Below are positions 24,995-36,480 of a stretch of 64,000 bases of DNA, piece after piece; positions within the stretch are counted from its first letter, which is position 1; every line of letters begins with the position of its first letter. The stretch covers positions 5,773,501 to 5,837,500 of the forward strand of contig OZ023187.1 in the NCBI GenBank assembly GCA_963995505.1, read 5' to 3'. The notes under the pieces were generated by a model. The model did not search any database. It was not told the origin of the DNA and was given only the letters and a program-made list of their open reading frames with translations. The DNA is from Hypericum androsaemum (lineage: Eukaryota > Streptophyta > Magnoliopsida > Malpighiales > Hypericaceae). The position numbers and the translations under genes are program-made.

Positions 24995-26181
24995 GGGTAA
25001 ATTATGTTTAGGTCCCTGTAGTTTGGTCTCCTTCCTTCTCCTTCCTGGGTTTCGAAAATCCATGCTGACATCCCCCTGTTTGGTTTTAGAAACTCTCGGG
25101 TCCCTCGCTGACTTCACAATTTATTTTCCTATTGTGTTATTTATGAAATGACTGTTATACCCTTAGAATTAAAAATTAAAATGACACCCTTCTTCCCCGT
25201 TCTCTCTCACCTCCATCTTCTCTCTTCCTCCGTTAACAACAAACCCAGAAACTGGAAATTCACAATCGTTCAACCCAATAGGAATGTAAAGTATTTCCAT
25301 GAAATTAACAAAAATTGTTCAACATAATCTGGAATTAACAACAAATTTAATTTCCAATAAATTTATAACAATCCTTCAATACAATCCTTCTTCGAAAGGG
25401 AAGATTGAACTGGGTTCTTATCCTCGTCGTTGACATCAGGAAGCACGGTAGAAGCCGAGGAGACCCAAGGAGGAGATTCTTGATGGGAGAAGCCGACCAG
25501 ACAGGGGAGGAGAGAGGCCTCGTCACCGAGGTCGGAGTCCTTGAAGACTGCGTCGAGGAAGCTGGAGAGAGGGAAGGTCAGGGATTGGGCGGCGAGCAGA
25601 GGCACCACATAGCCCAAGCAGGTTAGTAGCCTGACAGAGAAGAGCACCTTCAGGACGAGCTTGGCGTAGTCTAGGGTTAGAACAGGGTACGAGGCAAGGT
25701 TGAGGACGTCGGTGAGGAAGCCGCCGTTCCCCAAGAAGACGGCGGCGAGCTCGGCCGTGACGAGGGACTCTGGGAGGGACCAGATGAGGAAGCCGACTGT
25801 GAGGCACTGAAATTGACGAGCGAACCCAACCCGATGGTCGTAACCACTTTGAACCCTTGCTGAGGAGGAGGAAGAGGGGTTGCGGTGGTGGTTTCGATTA
25901 ATTGATTTTGTTAGTTTCGATTTGGTTTGATTTTGATTTTGATTTTTTTAAGGAAGAAGAAGTAGGACAATTCAGGGAAGAAGATGAAAATTGAGATTTT
26001 TTTATTTTTAAAAGGGTATTTAAGTAATTTCACTGATAAAAGCAAAAAAAATGAGTCGATGACATCAGCTAGGGACCCGAGAGTTTCTAAAATCGAACTT
26101 GGGGACGTCAGAAACGATTTTCGAAATCCAGGGACCCGAGAGAGAGAAACTAAACTACAGAGACGTGAGCATAATTTTCCC
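24995..26181. mobile_element. Mutator-like element (MULE copy 4), perfect 9-bp TSD
   Basis: The left end GGGTAAATTATGTTTAGGTC and the reverse-complemented right end GGGAAAATTATGCTCACGTC begin inverted repeats of about 190 bp sharing CTCGGGTCCCT and a TTATACCCTTAGAATTAAAA-like inner edge. The flanks are the identical 9-mer TAAAAGAAA at 24986-24994 and 26182-26190. The TIR sequence is a distinct subfamily from the elements at 3.2, 4.5 and 34.3 kb but has the same plan. No transposase is present. The interior carries a GC-rich open segment on the minus strand. Confidence 0.92.
25363..25810 (-). pseudogene. Unidentified open segment captured in a MULE
   Basis: The minus strand is open from about 25810 to 25363 and reads CLTVGFLIWSLPESLVTAEL, then AAVFLGNGGFLTDVLNLAS and YAKLVLKVLFSVRLL. 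The composition (GC-rich, hydrophobic, codon-like) contrasts with the AT-rich element ends and suggests a captured exon of a membrane-associated protein. I do not recognise the family. No start context or full domain is convincing. Confidence 0.45.
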
Positions 26182-26474
26182 TAAAAGAAATGGGGAAGGA
26201 GGTAAACTTCAAGAAGAAGAAATGAGGGGAAAGATCACTTCAGTGCACTCTGATTTCACGTATTTTTAAATGCCAATTATTATGATTGAATCGGATCCTA
26301 TTTTAGGGACAAGTTGAATAGGATTAAGAACACTTAAGTTTGAATTTAACCGTAATCTAATTAAAATATTAACAATTTTCTTTCAGTATTTTAGTAACAT
26401 CTGATTCAATATCTTTTTTTATTTTGTTTTAGATGAGGTCTCTTTAATAAATTTTCCCATGCGAGATGAGGTTC

Positions 26475-27033
26475 AGTAAAATCTCTCTAAAATGATATTA
26501 TTGAGACCGGAAAAATATATCTCTTTAGAGATGTTATTAAATAAATAAAATTTACGTTATTTTTTTTCAAAAATATTAAAATTAAGTTTTTGAATAATAA
26601 ATACATAAATGTCAAAAAATTAGTTTGTCTATATATAAATTACCTAAAATTTTGACTTAAAGCGTTATTCAAATAATAAATCCGGTTCAAATATTTTCTT
26701 ACAACAAGACGAAGATTACAATGACCATTCAAAGGCGATTGAGAAGATGAATAATAATATAAAATTTACCAAATAAACAAGTTTAGCACAAACTAATGTC
26801 TTACAATATTTTTCGAATTAGTAAAATATGTAAAAATATATAAATTTATTAAAAAATATCATTTTATGCGAAAATTGTGACCGAGATTTAACACTAAAAT
26901 TTCCTGAAAAATTATTAGTTATTACGATAGAGGGGTTATTAAATTTTAACACTGATTCCGACTCGGGACCGAAATTTTTTATCAATTTAGAGAAATTATC
27001 ACTTTAGAGGAGATCACTTTACAAAGCTTTTAC
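26475..27033. mobile_element. TIR element (MITE-like)
   Basis: The left end AGTAAAATCTCTCTAAAATG and the reverse-complemented right end GGTAAAAGCTTTGTAAAGTG are imperfect inverted repeats, each followed by TGATA-type repeats and a GAGACCGG / GGGACCGA motif. The interior is AT-rich and non-coding. The TSD is not clear. Confidence 0.5.
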
Positions 27034-27087
27034 CGTATTTAGTATAAACTGTTTTTCCCGAGAATTGTCACTAATTTATTAATTTAT

Positions 27088-27328
27088 GGAAAACTACACT
27101 TTACTACCTGAAGTTTTGCCGATGTCAAGTTGACGACCTATGGTTTAAAATCAAAATATGTAATATAAACTTTTTTTGAGAAGTGTCGCTATTAATAATA
27201 TAAAAAAATACACTTTAGTATTCTATGATTTCGCCGATATCAAGTTAGAAAAAAGTGCACTTTACTATCATGTGTACTCCAATACTTGATATGGGCGAAA
27301 CAACAAAGTAATACCGTGCAATTTTCCC
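27088..27328. mobile_element. Short MULE-like MITE
   Basis: The left end GGAAAACTACACTTTACTAC and the reverse-complemented right end GGGAAAATTGCACGGTATTA are inverted, both leading to a GCC-ATATCAAGT-type motif. The flanks are TTAATTTAT (27079-27087) and TTAAATTTAT (27329-27338), a 9-bp duplication differing by one A. No coding content. Confidence 0.55.
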
Positions 27329-27523
27329 TTAAATTTATACTTGAATCGTACTTCAAGAATATTATAAGTGGTTATATTTTATTTTTATTTTTATGTCATA
27401 TGCCTGCTGGACCCGTTCTGATTTTAACTTTATATTTATATGTCATATGCAAGTAACATGAAATGTAATAAAGATGTATTATTAAATAGAAGTATATGGT
27501 TTTTTTTACCAAAAATGAATAAA

Positions 27524-27526
27524 TAA

Positions 27527-27564
<38 letters not shown>

Positions 27565-28098
27565 AAATGCAGTAGATTTTTTCAAATTTGGATATTTAGA
27601 ATATCTGAAATAACAAATTTACTATCTGCATCCATATTCAAATCCAAAACAGTATCCAAATACAAAACTGTCCGAAATAAATTCGAATACAGATTCAAAT
27701 CCAAATATCGGATAAAATGTTCACAATTAAGTCTTAACCGCAATATGATTGTTTATGATGAGTACGCTTGCTTTTCCAAATTGTACATCAATCCCACTTG
27801 ACAGACATTGTTTCATCAGTACAAAAATTTGTTTTCTGTGGAAGATGCTGTAGATCAGCAACGTGTACGAGACAAAAAAAAGTTCGCCACTCTTCCTATA
27901 TTACAAGCCGCACCAAGGATTAGGCTTCATTATTGTACAAACCTTTCTCCACCAAACACCTTCATAGGAGAGAGAATCAGATTCGATCTATATCTTTCCA
28001 CCGGGATTTCTATAGTTTGAGGAAATGGTTCCCAGCGGTTCATGTCGAATACATGTATGGAAACGAATGTGCACGAGCTCAGTAACTATAAACAGGTT
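27524..28098. other. AT microsatellite and intergenic DNA
   Basis: A (TA)n tract spans about 27531-27560. The rest is AT-rich and leads into the 3' UTR of the minus-strand ELM1 gene. No other feature is seen. Confidence 0.5.
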
Positions 28099-31000
28099 TT
28101 ACGGGCGTATTCTCAGTCCTCGTTCGGCTAGGGCTTCGTGGATCCGCCGAGCAGCTTCTGCGGTGTCATTAAGCGGAGGGTAGCTCCAGCTTTCTGATAT
28201 CTGCGGAATGAAACAACCCGACAGTTAGGACATAAATATATCGACGTATATGCTAAGGGATTCGAACTGCATGGCGATCACATAATTGTTATGCTTGAAC
28301 AAGAGAGAAAACGGTAGTTCAGCCTCCCCGATACAAAATACCTTGGCCAGGCCAAACCTTAAGAAATGATGACCACTTAACACAAAAAAGTATTGTGTTT
28401 TCTGCTCGTGAAAAAGAGAAAAAGTAAGCCCAGTGCTTCATTAGAACTTTTTTGAAAGGATTGTGGCTCTGAAAGCCTCGTTTGTGCCGGGTTCCAGCAA
28501 CTTAAGAGCACCAAATTGATCAATGACAAACCAAAGGTTAGCATTACGCTTTACATGTAAGCATCAACTATCTAAAAGTTCTTTAAAAAACAAAGCTAGC
28601 TATGTGTCAAAGCACTCATGCTAATCATCAGGGACAAAGCATCATTTCTCAGATATATGGTGCGAGAACAAGTCACGCACAAACTCCCTCCTCTCTCAGA
28701 ATGCCTATTTTAGATTTGCTCGATCATGAGGGGTTCTACTAATAACTCAAATTTTCAGGTTATGGCTTCAAATTTGATTCTCTTTTCTCTTGCCCCCATA
28801 TTGGTTGGGACGTTGATAACACTAGAAGCATAAAGCTGACCAAGACAAAATAATTTAAGTTGCACCCAGATATTGAGCCCATTAAGGGGACTGACGAGCC
28901 GTTAAAGAAAAACAAAAGACAATGACCAAACAAGATTAAATTCTCTCAAACAAACAACGGGTTGGATTCGGTGACCCCAGATGCTGATGTTAAAGATTTT
29001 AGTGTAGAAGATTCCCACGAGAAATAGCTAACTAGTTACTTACATCTTCGGAACCAGTAAATGGCCGAACGACTCCCCGCTCCCTCAAAGATTTATGGAA
29101 ATCTGATAACTTCCATTTACAACGCTCTGAACCCATCACATACACAGGTTTCCTGAAAGAGTTGATGCAATTATAGTGTCAATCTACATCCCAAAGGTTT
29201 GATGCTTCAAAGCAATCAGACAAAAGGTATCAAATTCATCAGTCTTACCCAGTACTGCATGCTTCACTTAACATACTAACAGAGTCTGCCGTAATGACAA
29301 ATGCATCTGCCCAGGCTAAATTTCCCATGTATGGGTTTGGTTCTGCAGAGTTTGAATTTCAAGTAACATGAAAACACTTGTTATTTGACATAATAACACG
29401 ATAAAATAGCTCTTAAACAATGCAAAGTACCTTGACCATTCCAGATGTGAACTTTTGGATTATCAACGAGCTCTTTGATTAATACCTTTGAAACCTATAA
29501 GACAAGATAATAAATCACGCTACAGCACGTAGGATTCCTGGAGATCAAAGCAATGAAGATACCCATGTGGCCAGGAATCAACTCCATTCTCCATCTTTCT
29601 AATTCAAACTTTTTTCTGAAGTATATTTCTTGGGCAAACAAAAATACCAAATAAAATCTTACTTTTACAATCATTATCAATAGTCAAAACATATACTACC
29701 ATGATTCTTTCTTGAATAACATTTCCCATTTGATCTGCATAAGAATAGCCTCTTTTTATGTTTCAAGTCGGCAGTCATGAATATCGAGTTAGTGCTTTAT
29801 CTTTGACAAGAGATAACCCTGAAGAAGAAAAATGCTAACTGAGAACATCTTTTCGCAGCAATGGGGATATACCTTTTCGGGTGTTCTATTTGACAGGGAT
29901 ATTCTGACACTGCCACAGGTAGCAATCGCACTCAGCAGTTGGGCAGTCAACTGTTTTGCCAGATCTGACCCATAGCGACAGTGTCCTGCAAAGAAATTGC
30001 TCAGTGTAAGTGGAGCAAAGAAAAAGTCCTGTCGTTAAAAAGGTCCATGAAGCTCAAGAAGCAAGACTGATCACAATCTTTTCCCTTTTTTCATACAAAT
30101 GAAATTTTTTATCGAGGACTCTTATCATTTTCAAAGTCATGGTCTTCAGGAAACAGAAAAAGTGAAGTTCCTGTTCTACTCTATATGCTAGGAAAACTAC
30201 AATCAGAGATACGAGAGAAGTCATCTGTTATCTAAGTTTCTCATGTAATTATCTAGCTGAAGAAACAGGGAAAGAACAGAATATTAGGATACTGCAGCGT
30301 GAGAATCTTCATAATGTAACTCATTCAACATGGCATGAACTGCAACCAGAAGTAAATGTTTAAATTACTTGTAGGCCATCCAATATTGACTATCAGCAAT
30401 GGCTTCGGTAGAAGAGCAAACTCATCATGCCATGCACTTGCTGCAGCACGAAGTGCAGCAAAATCGATTTGATGCAAGGCTCCCGTGGTAAGAACCTGAT
30501 TCATGTAAAATTAAAGAATTAATAATAGTGGAGACACACGTAACTCAAAGCAGAATTTCATCAAAGACAAAGTACAACATAATTACGTACTACATGTCCA
30601 TCAGGAGGTTCACGTGGAGTTATCCATTGCCGAAGAAATCGAGGAACTTGCTCTTGTGCTTGTGGAGACAAAGCATAATAATCGTGATGAGGAGTGATGA
30701 CTACGTCAAATCTTTCCAAATGAGACCTAGGGTGTTGTATCTGGAATAGTCAATGGAGCACAGAATATTTAATTTAAGAAAACAGAATTGCAAATACTAG
30801 TAGAGAAACCATCTAGAATCAGGAGCTACTAGAAGAAAATAATTCACCTTTGCTTGTAAAAATTCATTCACAGCAAGAAAGAAAATGTCACAAAAGCCTG
30901 CAGTGAACTTCTATAACCACTAAAAGTTGCATCATCATGTATATGCAAGAGAATGATAGGAAGGAGTTTAGACCAGAACTAGCAGGAGGTGAAGCTCCAT

Positions 31001-32591
31001 GGATGAGAGAAACTACTCTTGATTCATGCACTTACAAAATCAGAAGACTAAGAGATGACCAAAAAATGGCAAATTCATAACTTAACCAAAATAAACTACT
31101 ACAGAGAAACAGCAAACACAAACTCATACTCTTTCAAGGACTGAAAATAATGATATCAGTGCTTAAGGTAAGGTGATTCAGAAGACAGAGTAAACCTTCC
31201 AGAGAAGTTAACCACTAAAATGCAACATAAAATGGAATTCTGTTATTATGACACATCAAAATTGCCAACAACTTTTTCAGACAAGTCTAATCAGTCCATT
31301 CACATGGGATTGCAGAACGCAGAAGATGCCTAAAATAAGATGATGAGTACCTGAACAACAAAAACATTTTCAGATGCTAGTCTTTTTATAGAACTTGCAA
31401 CAGAGATGGTGTCTCTGCCAGAAGCAATCACCAACAATGGCCCATCCCTATGAAAGGAACAAAGATTAAGTCGTTTAGGTCCCCAACTGTTAGCATTATG
31501 AAGCAAAATAAAAAGCCCATTTCTCCTGGCACCAAGTGTGAGCAAACTCTGTGCACAAAAGGTGCTGACTAGTTTCTAATTCTCATGCAAAATGTGAAGG
31601 TGCAATAACAACTGTTGTCACGCAAATCAGAAACAAATCCCACGAAAATAGACGGAATTGCAAATGAATTCCAAGGACAACCACAAGAAACACTTTTTCC
31701 AAATGAATTCATAATTCATCTGGAATGATTTGATTTCCCAAATGGACTCTTATAAAACTCATTTATAAATGAAATGAAATCCTAATTCTTTCACAACCAA
31801 ACATAGGGGTTCTCAAAGTTATCAAAAGACCACAACCTTGGCTAGCACAGAGCAGCTGAAACCTGCACAGCAACTCCGACAAAATGCAAACAAGGAGTCT
31901 GTATGAAATAGACTAGACTTGAACCCCCACTCAGTATTCTAAACGTTCTCTCTTCCACTTTTTAAGTCTAGCCAGAAACATTCCAAACAACAACCGCCTA
32001 CCCTAAACCAACAAGCAAATTCACATTTCACAAGAGCAGAGAACATGAAAGGTTAACTACAGAGATCAAGACATTACTTCTCGAAACTCTCTCGAGCCAT
32101 GCTCACAATCTGCTTGACATCAGCTTCCAAAACCGAAGCCAGCCCAACGCCGCCACCTCCATGTCCATTCTCACTGATGACATTCACCGACTTCGCTGCC
32201 CTAGCCACCATCATGACCCGGGCATACCTATACATCTGCCTGACAACATAATCCAACCTCTTGTGAACCGAGACCGGCAACCAATGAAGCCACTCGTTCA
32301 CTCCGCCTCGCGGTCTCGTAACCCTCTGCCAACGCAATTCTGATTAGCCAAACCCTAAAATACGTAACAACAAATTCTCCTAATAATTGATCAGCAATAG
32401 CTTACGTATAAGACGTGCTTATCGGAGAGGCCAAGCGCCCGGACCAAGCCGAGGCTCTGGTGCTCGGAGCCGGGGAATCCGGTGCCGATTACCACGGCGC
32501 GGCGGACTACGGCGTTGGCGCCGGTCTCGAAGATCTCTGGCACGCCGATCCCGGTCGGGCTCGGCGGTTCGGGGAGGCGTATCGGCCTCAT
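28099..32591 (-). CDS. ELM1: Mitochondrial fission protein ELM1
   Basis: Ten exons on the minus strand join in phase: 32591-32406, 32325-32078, 31447-31351, 30740-30591, 30495-30369, 29985-29873, 29494-29431, 29342-29249, 29152-29044 and 28200-28099, giving 429 residues, close to the Arabidopsis protein. Recognisable segments are MRPIRLPEPPS, VVIGTGFPGSEHQSLGLVRA, VNEWLHWLPVSVHKRLDYVV, IASGRDTISVASSIKRLASE, FDVVITPHHDYY, LTTGALHQIDFAALR, NPYMGNLAWADAFVITADS and EACSTGKPVYVMGSERCKW. ELM1 is a plant-specific protein with a DUF1022-type, glycosyltransferase-like fold. It localises to the outer surface of mitochondria and helps recruit dynamin-related DRP3 proteins for fission. The protein has no obvious transit peptide or membrane segment, in line with peripheral attachment. 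The start is the conserved MRPI methionine. Confidence 0.95.
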
Positions 32592-33423
32592 AGATTAAAC
32601 CCTACGATACTATTAAAATTCGGGCGTTCCAAAACGGGAAAAGGGTGGGAAATTGGAGGTGGTTACTAGGAAATGGTGGGGTCGGTGAGGGTTTAAGGAG
32701 AACGTGATAAATATCAATTAAGGACATGGATTTACTTGGTGTTCATGAGACTTTTTTTTTTGTGTGTTCATGAATTTACCGACTAATTCAAATTTGAGAC
32801 AGACATAATTTTTACTTAATTCAAAATTTTTAATTAAACTAAATTAATTCTACCAAATTTTATTTTGATATTTAAACCATAACATTTTTTATATTAATCT
32901 ATGTAGTGATTAATCCGTGTTTGAGACAGATATGATCGTAATGATTGTCAAAACACCTCATACCAAATTTTAACTTGTATTTTTAGAGATCAAATTTAGG
33001 ATTTTTAATAAAACTAAAATAACTCTATCAAATTACCGTAAAGTTTCAAACTCGAGGTCACTATTCAAACGACTAAACTATAACAATCTTTGCTACTTAA
33101 TCTGTGTTTATAGTATTCGCGGAACTATCACATATGAGTCAATTGGAATTTGTAACTGATAAGAGCAGTCGCGGAAATCTTTTGGCGTTCCCTTTTTTTC
33201 TATATGGCATTTCAAGATGCAAGATTCTGATCGCTAAGGATTGAAATCTTATGACCTTAAAGAAAAGGGATGGAAATCTTATTATAATTTTTATTAATAT
33301 CATATTAATGGTAAAGTTCATGGCGAGCTATATGAAAATTGAAATCTTATTTTTTTTAATACCAAATTAACTAATTTAGATTCGAACCGAATGAGATATA
33401 GAAGGTGAAAAAATACGCGGTTC
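32592..33423. other. ELM1 upstream region and AT-rich DNA
   Basis: Probable ELM1 promoter and 5' UTR next to the gene (about 32592-32720), then AT-rich DNA with a short internal similarity (CTAAA-TAA-TCTA-CAAATT near 32840 and 33010). No gene is seen. Confidence 0.4.
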
Positions 33424-33700
<277 letters not shown>

Positions 33701-34333
33701 TCAAAAACCAGCAGAGGAAAACCTACACAAGTAAAAAAATTAATACTGAGTCAAATCCCGGGGAAAAAGGGATAAAAATGTAGAGCGGTGGAGGTAGATG
33801 GGTAGTTGATTCACCATTGGGACGAAGAGAGAGAAGAAGAAGAAGAGAGACCAGTCCGCTGTTAAACCCGAGCCCTCCCTGTTATATCTACGGCTAAAGA
33901 AGAAAATTAGAGCTGTTCAGGTCAAGCTCCGTCGAATGTACTTAGACCAGTCTAGATTGATTAATAACTTATTAATGATAAGTAGTGTTAATTTTAGAAT
34001 TTATATCTTTTAGATAAATGTAAATGAGTTTTTTTTAATAATTTTTTTTAAATTCTTTTTGTCATTGTGTTTATAGGTAGGGCATACATTATGGATTCAA
34101 TCATCCAAATATCTATTGGTCAACATCTCCCGAGTGAGATATATCATATAGTTCAAAGCGGATTGGGTACGGAAGTGGGAAAAGTCCCTTTGTCCTGCGG
34201 GAGTAATCAACAGTCGTCCGTGTATCATGGTCCATATCAAACGGCTGACATGGTCCTCGTGTTTAAGGGGATATTTTAGGTATTTTTTATTTTTCTCTTC
34301 GCTTCCTATTTCTATGTTGCATTAATTTTTTTA
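33701..34333. other. Upstream region of the small gene and AT-rich DNA
   Basis: Purine-rich leader-like sequence at 33820-33860 (GAAGAGAGAGAAGAAGAAG), probably a 5' UTR, then AT-rich intergenic DNA up to the next MULE. Confidence 0.4.
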
Positions 34334-35511
34334 GGAAAAATTACTCTCAAGTCCCTAGAATTTGCTCATATATGCTCAAAAGTCTCCCACGTTTGCAAAA
34401 TACACGCCAACGTCTCTCTTGTTTGATTTTATTATACTTTCTGGTCTCTGGCGCACGTTAATAGCTCTTTTTTTCATTTTTGTCAATGAAATGACTAGAG
34501 TACCCTTAGAACAAAAAATAAAAAATTACTGATGTCATCTCTTCTTCTTCCTCTTAAAAAATTACCAATTGAACGAAGCCCAATTAAACCGCTAAAGTTG
34601 TCAATACGACGGGGAGCAGGTCCTCCGGCGTCGTCACCACCACGATGTTCATAAAGTAAAATTAAAAACATTAATGTCAGACCAAAGGAAGCGAAAGAGG
34701 ATGTTGTCCAACAAAGAGTCGGCGAGGATGTCGAGGATGAAGAAGCAGAAGCACCCGGACGACCTGTCGTCCCAGCTAACCCAGCTCATGAAACAGATCG
34801 GCGAGATCCTCACATCCATGAACGTCACCACCCAGCTGTACCTTAATATGGAGGCCGAGAACTCTGTCTTCCAGGCCCAGATGGCCTCGAGCATAGAGAT
34901 GACTGAGCGGAGAGATGGCAGGCTCGATTCATCCGCATGGCCGTCATTGGTCCGACGACGTTGGTTCTTCCCGGCGATGGCTCAGCGGACCCCCTGGAGG
35001 CAGTGGAGCTGGCGATCCCCGACAGATCGAGACCCGCAACTGCATTGGTTTCCTTCGTTGCGAGGTCGATCCTTCCTGTGTGGCACTGTCTCAAGCTCGA
35101 TCCGTCTCCTCTAAATTTTGATCTAAATTTCTGTTTTGATTTTGCTGGAGTTTCGCACGCCGACCGTCCGTCATGGTGAACCACTTATGAGCTGCCATCG
35201 TCTACACTCGACCCTGGGCTTGTAGAAGACGAAGAGCCCTGATATTTTCGTCCTCTTACCGCCAACTAGCCTTTGGGAGATGTGGGGAATTGATTTTAAT
35301 TGATTTTTCATGAAGAAGGAGAGATGATGTCACCATTTTTTTTTGTTTTAAGGGTATTTTTGTCATTTTAATGACAAAAAAAGAAAAAATTCATTGAGGG
35401 ACCCGAAAGTATAATAAAATTAAACAAGAGAGACGTCGGCGTGTATTTTGCAAACAGGGAGACTTTTGAGTATATTTAAGCAAATCTCAGGGACTTGAGA
35501 GTAATTTTTCC
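34334..35511. mobile_element. Mutator-like element (MULE copy 3) carrying a bZIP fragment
   Basis: The left end GGAAAAATTACTCTCAAGTC and the reverse-complemented right end start with the same 20 bases. The two TIRs stay highly similar for about 200 bp, the best-preserved pair in the window. They are clearly the same family as the elements at 3240-4369 and 4507-5960. A clean 9-bp TSD is not visible: the flanks are T-rich and share only TTTTTA. No transposase. The interior has a bZIP fragment and a second GC-rich segment (about 34900-35120) that I do not recognise. Confidence 0.88.
34674..34883 (+). pseudogene. Captured group-S1 bZIP domain fragment
   Basis: The frame starts MSDQRKRKRMLSNKESARMS and continues RMKKQKHPDDLSSQLTQLMK, QIGEILTSMNVTTQLYLNME and AENSVFQAQM. 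This aligns with the basic region, hinge and leucine zipper of plant group-S1 bZIP factors (bZIP11/bZIP44/bZIP53 type). The N-x7-R DNA-contact signature is kept (N13, R21), and most heptad hydrophobic positions are recognisable. Flanking N- and C-terminal protein sequence is missing. The frame stays open to 35114 (146 codons) through unrelated sequence. It lies within MULE TIRs, so it is cargo. A truncated zipper-only peptide is possible if transcribed, but nothing here shows expression. Confidence 0.85.
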
Positions 35512-36059
35512 TTTTTATGTTCTCTTATTTGTTTTCTTCTCTTATTTTTCGATTGGAGAGCCACAAATTTTTACTTTGGAGTTGATTCAAGTTGTTCGAT
35601 GAAGCTGAGACATACTACAATTTTGTAGTTTATGACTTCTCCAAATTTGGAGTGTAAGGATGTTGAAAATACCTTTGAAGTCAATAGTCGACCGAGTTAC
35701 AAGGACATATTTCGGTTGGGTAGTAATTACTTCTTACTCTAGAGTCTGATTGAGGTGATTCAAGTTACTGTATAAAGCTGAGATATTTATCTACAACTTT
35801 GTACTTTATGACTTCTCCAAACTATGAGTATAAGGGTATTGAAAATACATTTGAAGTCAAGAGTCGATCGAGTTGCAGTTGACACATTTCGATTTAGGGA
35901 TGACAACTTCTTATTCCGAAGCACGATTGAGTTAATTCAAATTGCTATGTAAATCTCAGACGTATATTTACAATTTTTAAGTTATGACTTCTCCTGTTTT
36001 GGAGTGTAAGGATGTCAAAAAATTGGTTGAATTCAAGAGTCAACCGAGTACCAAACGGT
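35512..36059. repeat. Three tandem units of about 175 bp
   Basis: Imperfect units begin near 35584, 35757 and 35934. Each runs from a GATTCAAGTTGTT-like motif through TTATGACTTCTCCAAA and GAAAATAC-TTTGAAGTCAA-AGTCGA. The third unit is partial, ending near 36056. Non-coding. Confidence 0.8.
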
Positions 36060-36480
36060 TGGAAGGTTATGTTAAAATGACATGCTCGGTTACGTCTAAT
36101 GACATGTCCGGTTATATCAAAATGGCAAATCTATTTATGTCTAAATGACATCCCCAGCTATGTCAAAATGGCATGCATGGTGATGTCAAATGGCATACAC
36201 AGGTTCGCTAAATTGGTATGCCCGATTATGATAAAATAACATGTCTGTTAAATATTTAATAAAACTTATAATAAATTAAATGGTATGCTCGGTTGTGTCT
36301 AAATGACATGTTCGTTTATGTTAAAATGGTAGACCTAGTTATGTCTAAATGACATGCCCGCTTAATATTTAATAAATTTTATAATAAATTAAATAATTAA
36401 TCAAATGGCACCTCCAATTACGATTAAATGGCATACCTTGTTATGTACAATGGCACGCCCTGTTATACTAAAATGATTAA
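36060..36480. repeat. Degenerate minisatellite of about 22-24 bp
   Basis: About 15 degenerate units of the form GGTTATGTCAAAATGGCATGC (with C/T and GG/AC variants) are arrayed head to tail. They are interrupted near 36245 and 36360 by a longer TTAATATTTAATAAA-type segment that itself recurs. Confidence 0.75.

Noticed and set aside
34900..35180. GC-rich ORFs on both strands of MULE copy 3 as a second gene
   Set aside because: No recognisable domain, and both strands are open because of GC bias. Possibly captured exon DNA, but not assignable.
35584..36480. Possible CRISPR-like array from regular repeats
   Set aside because: The units are contiguous and degenerate with no unique spacers, and the genome is a plant's.
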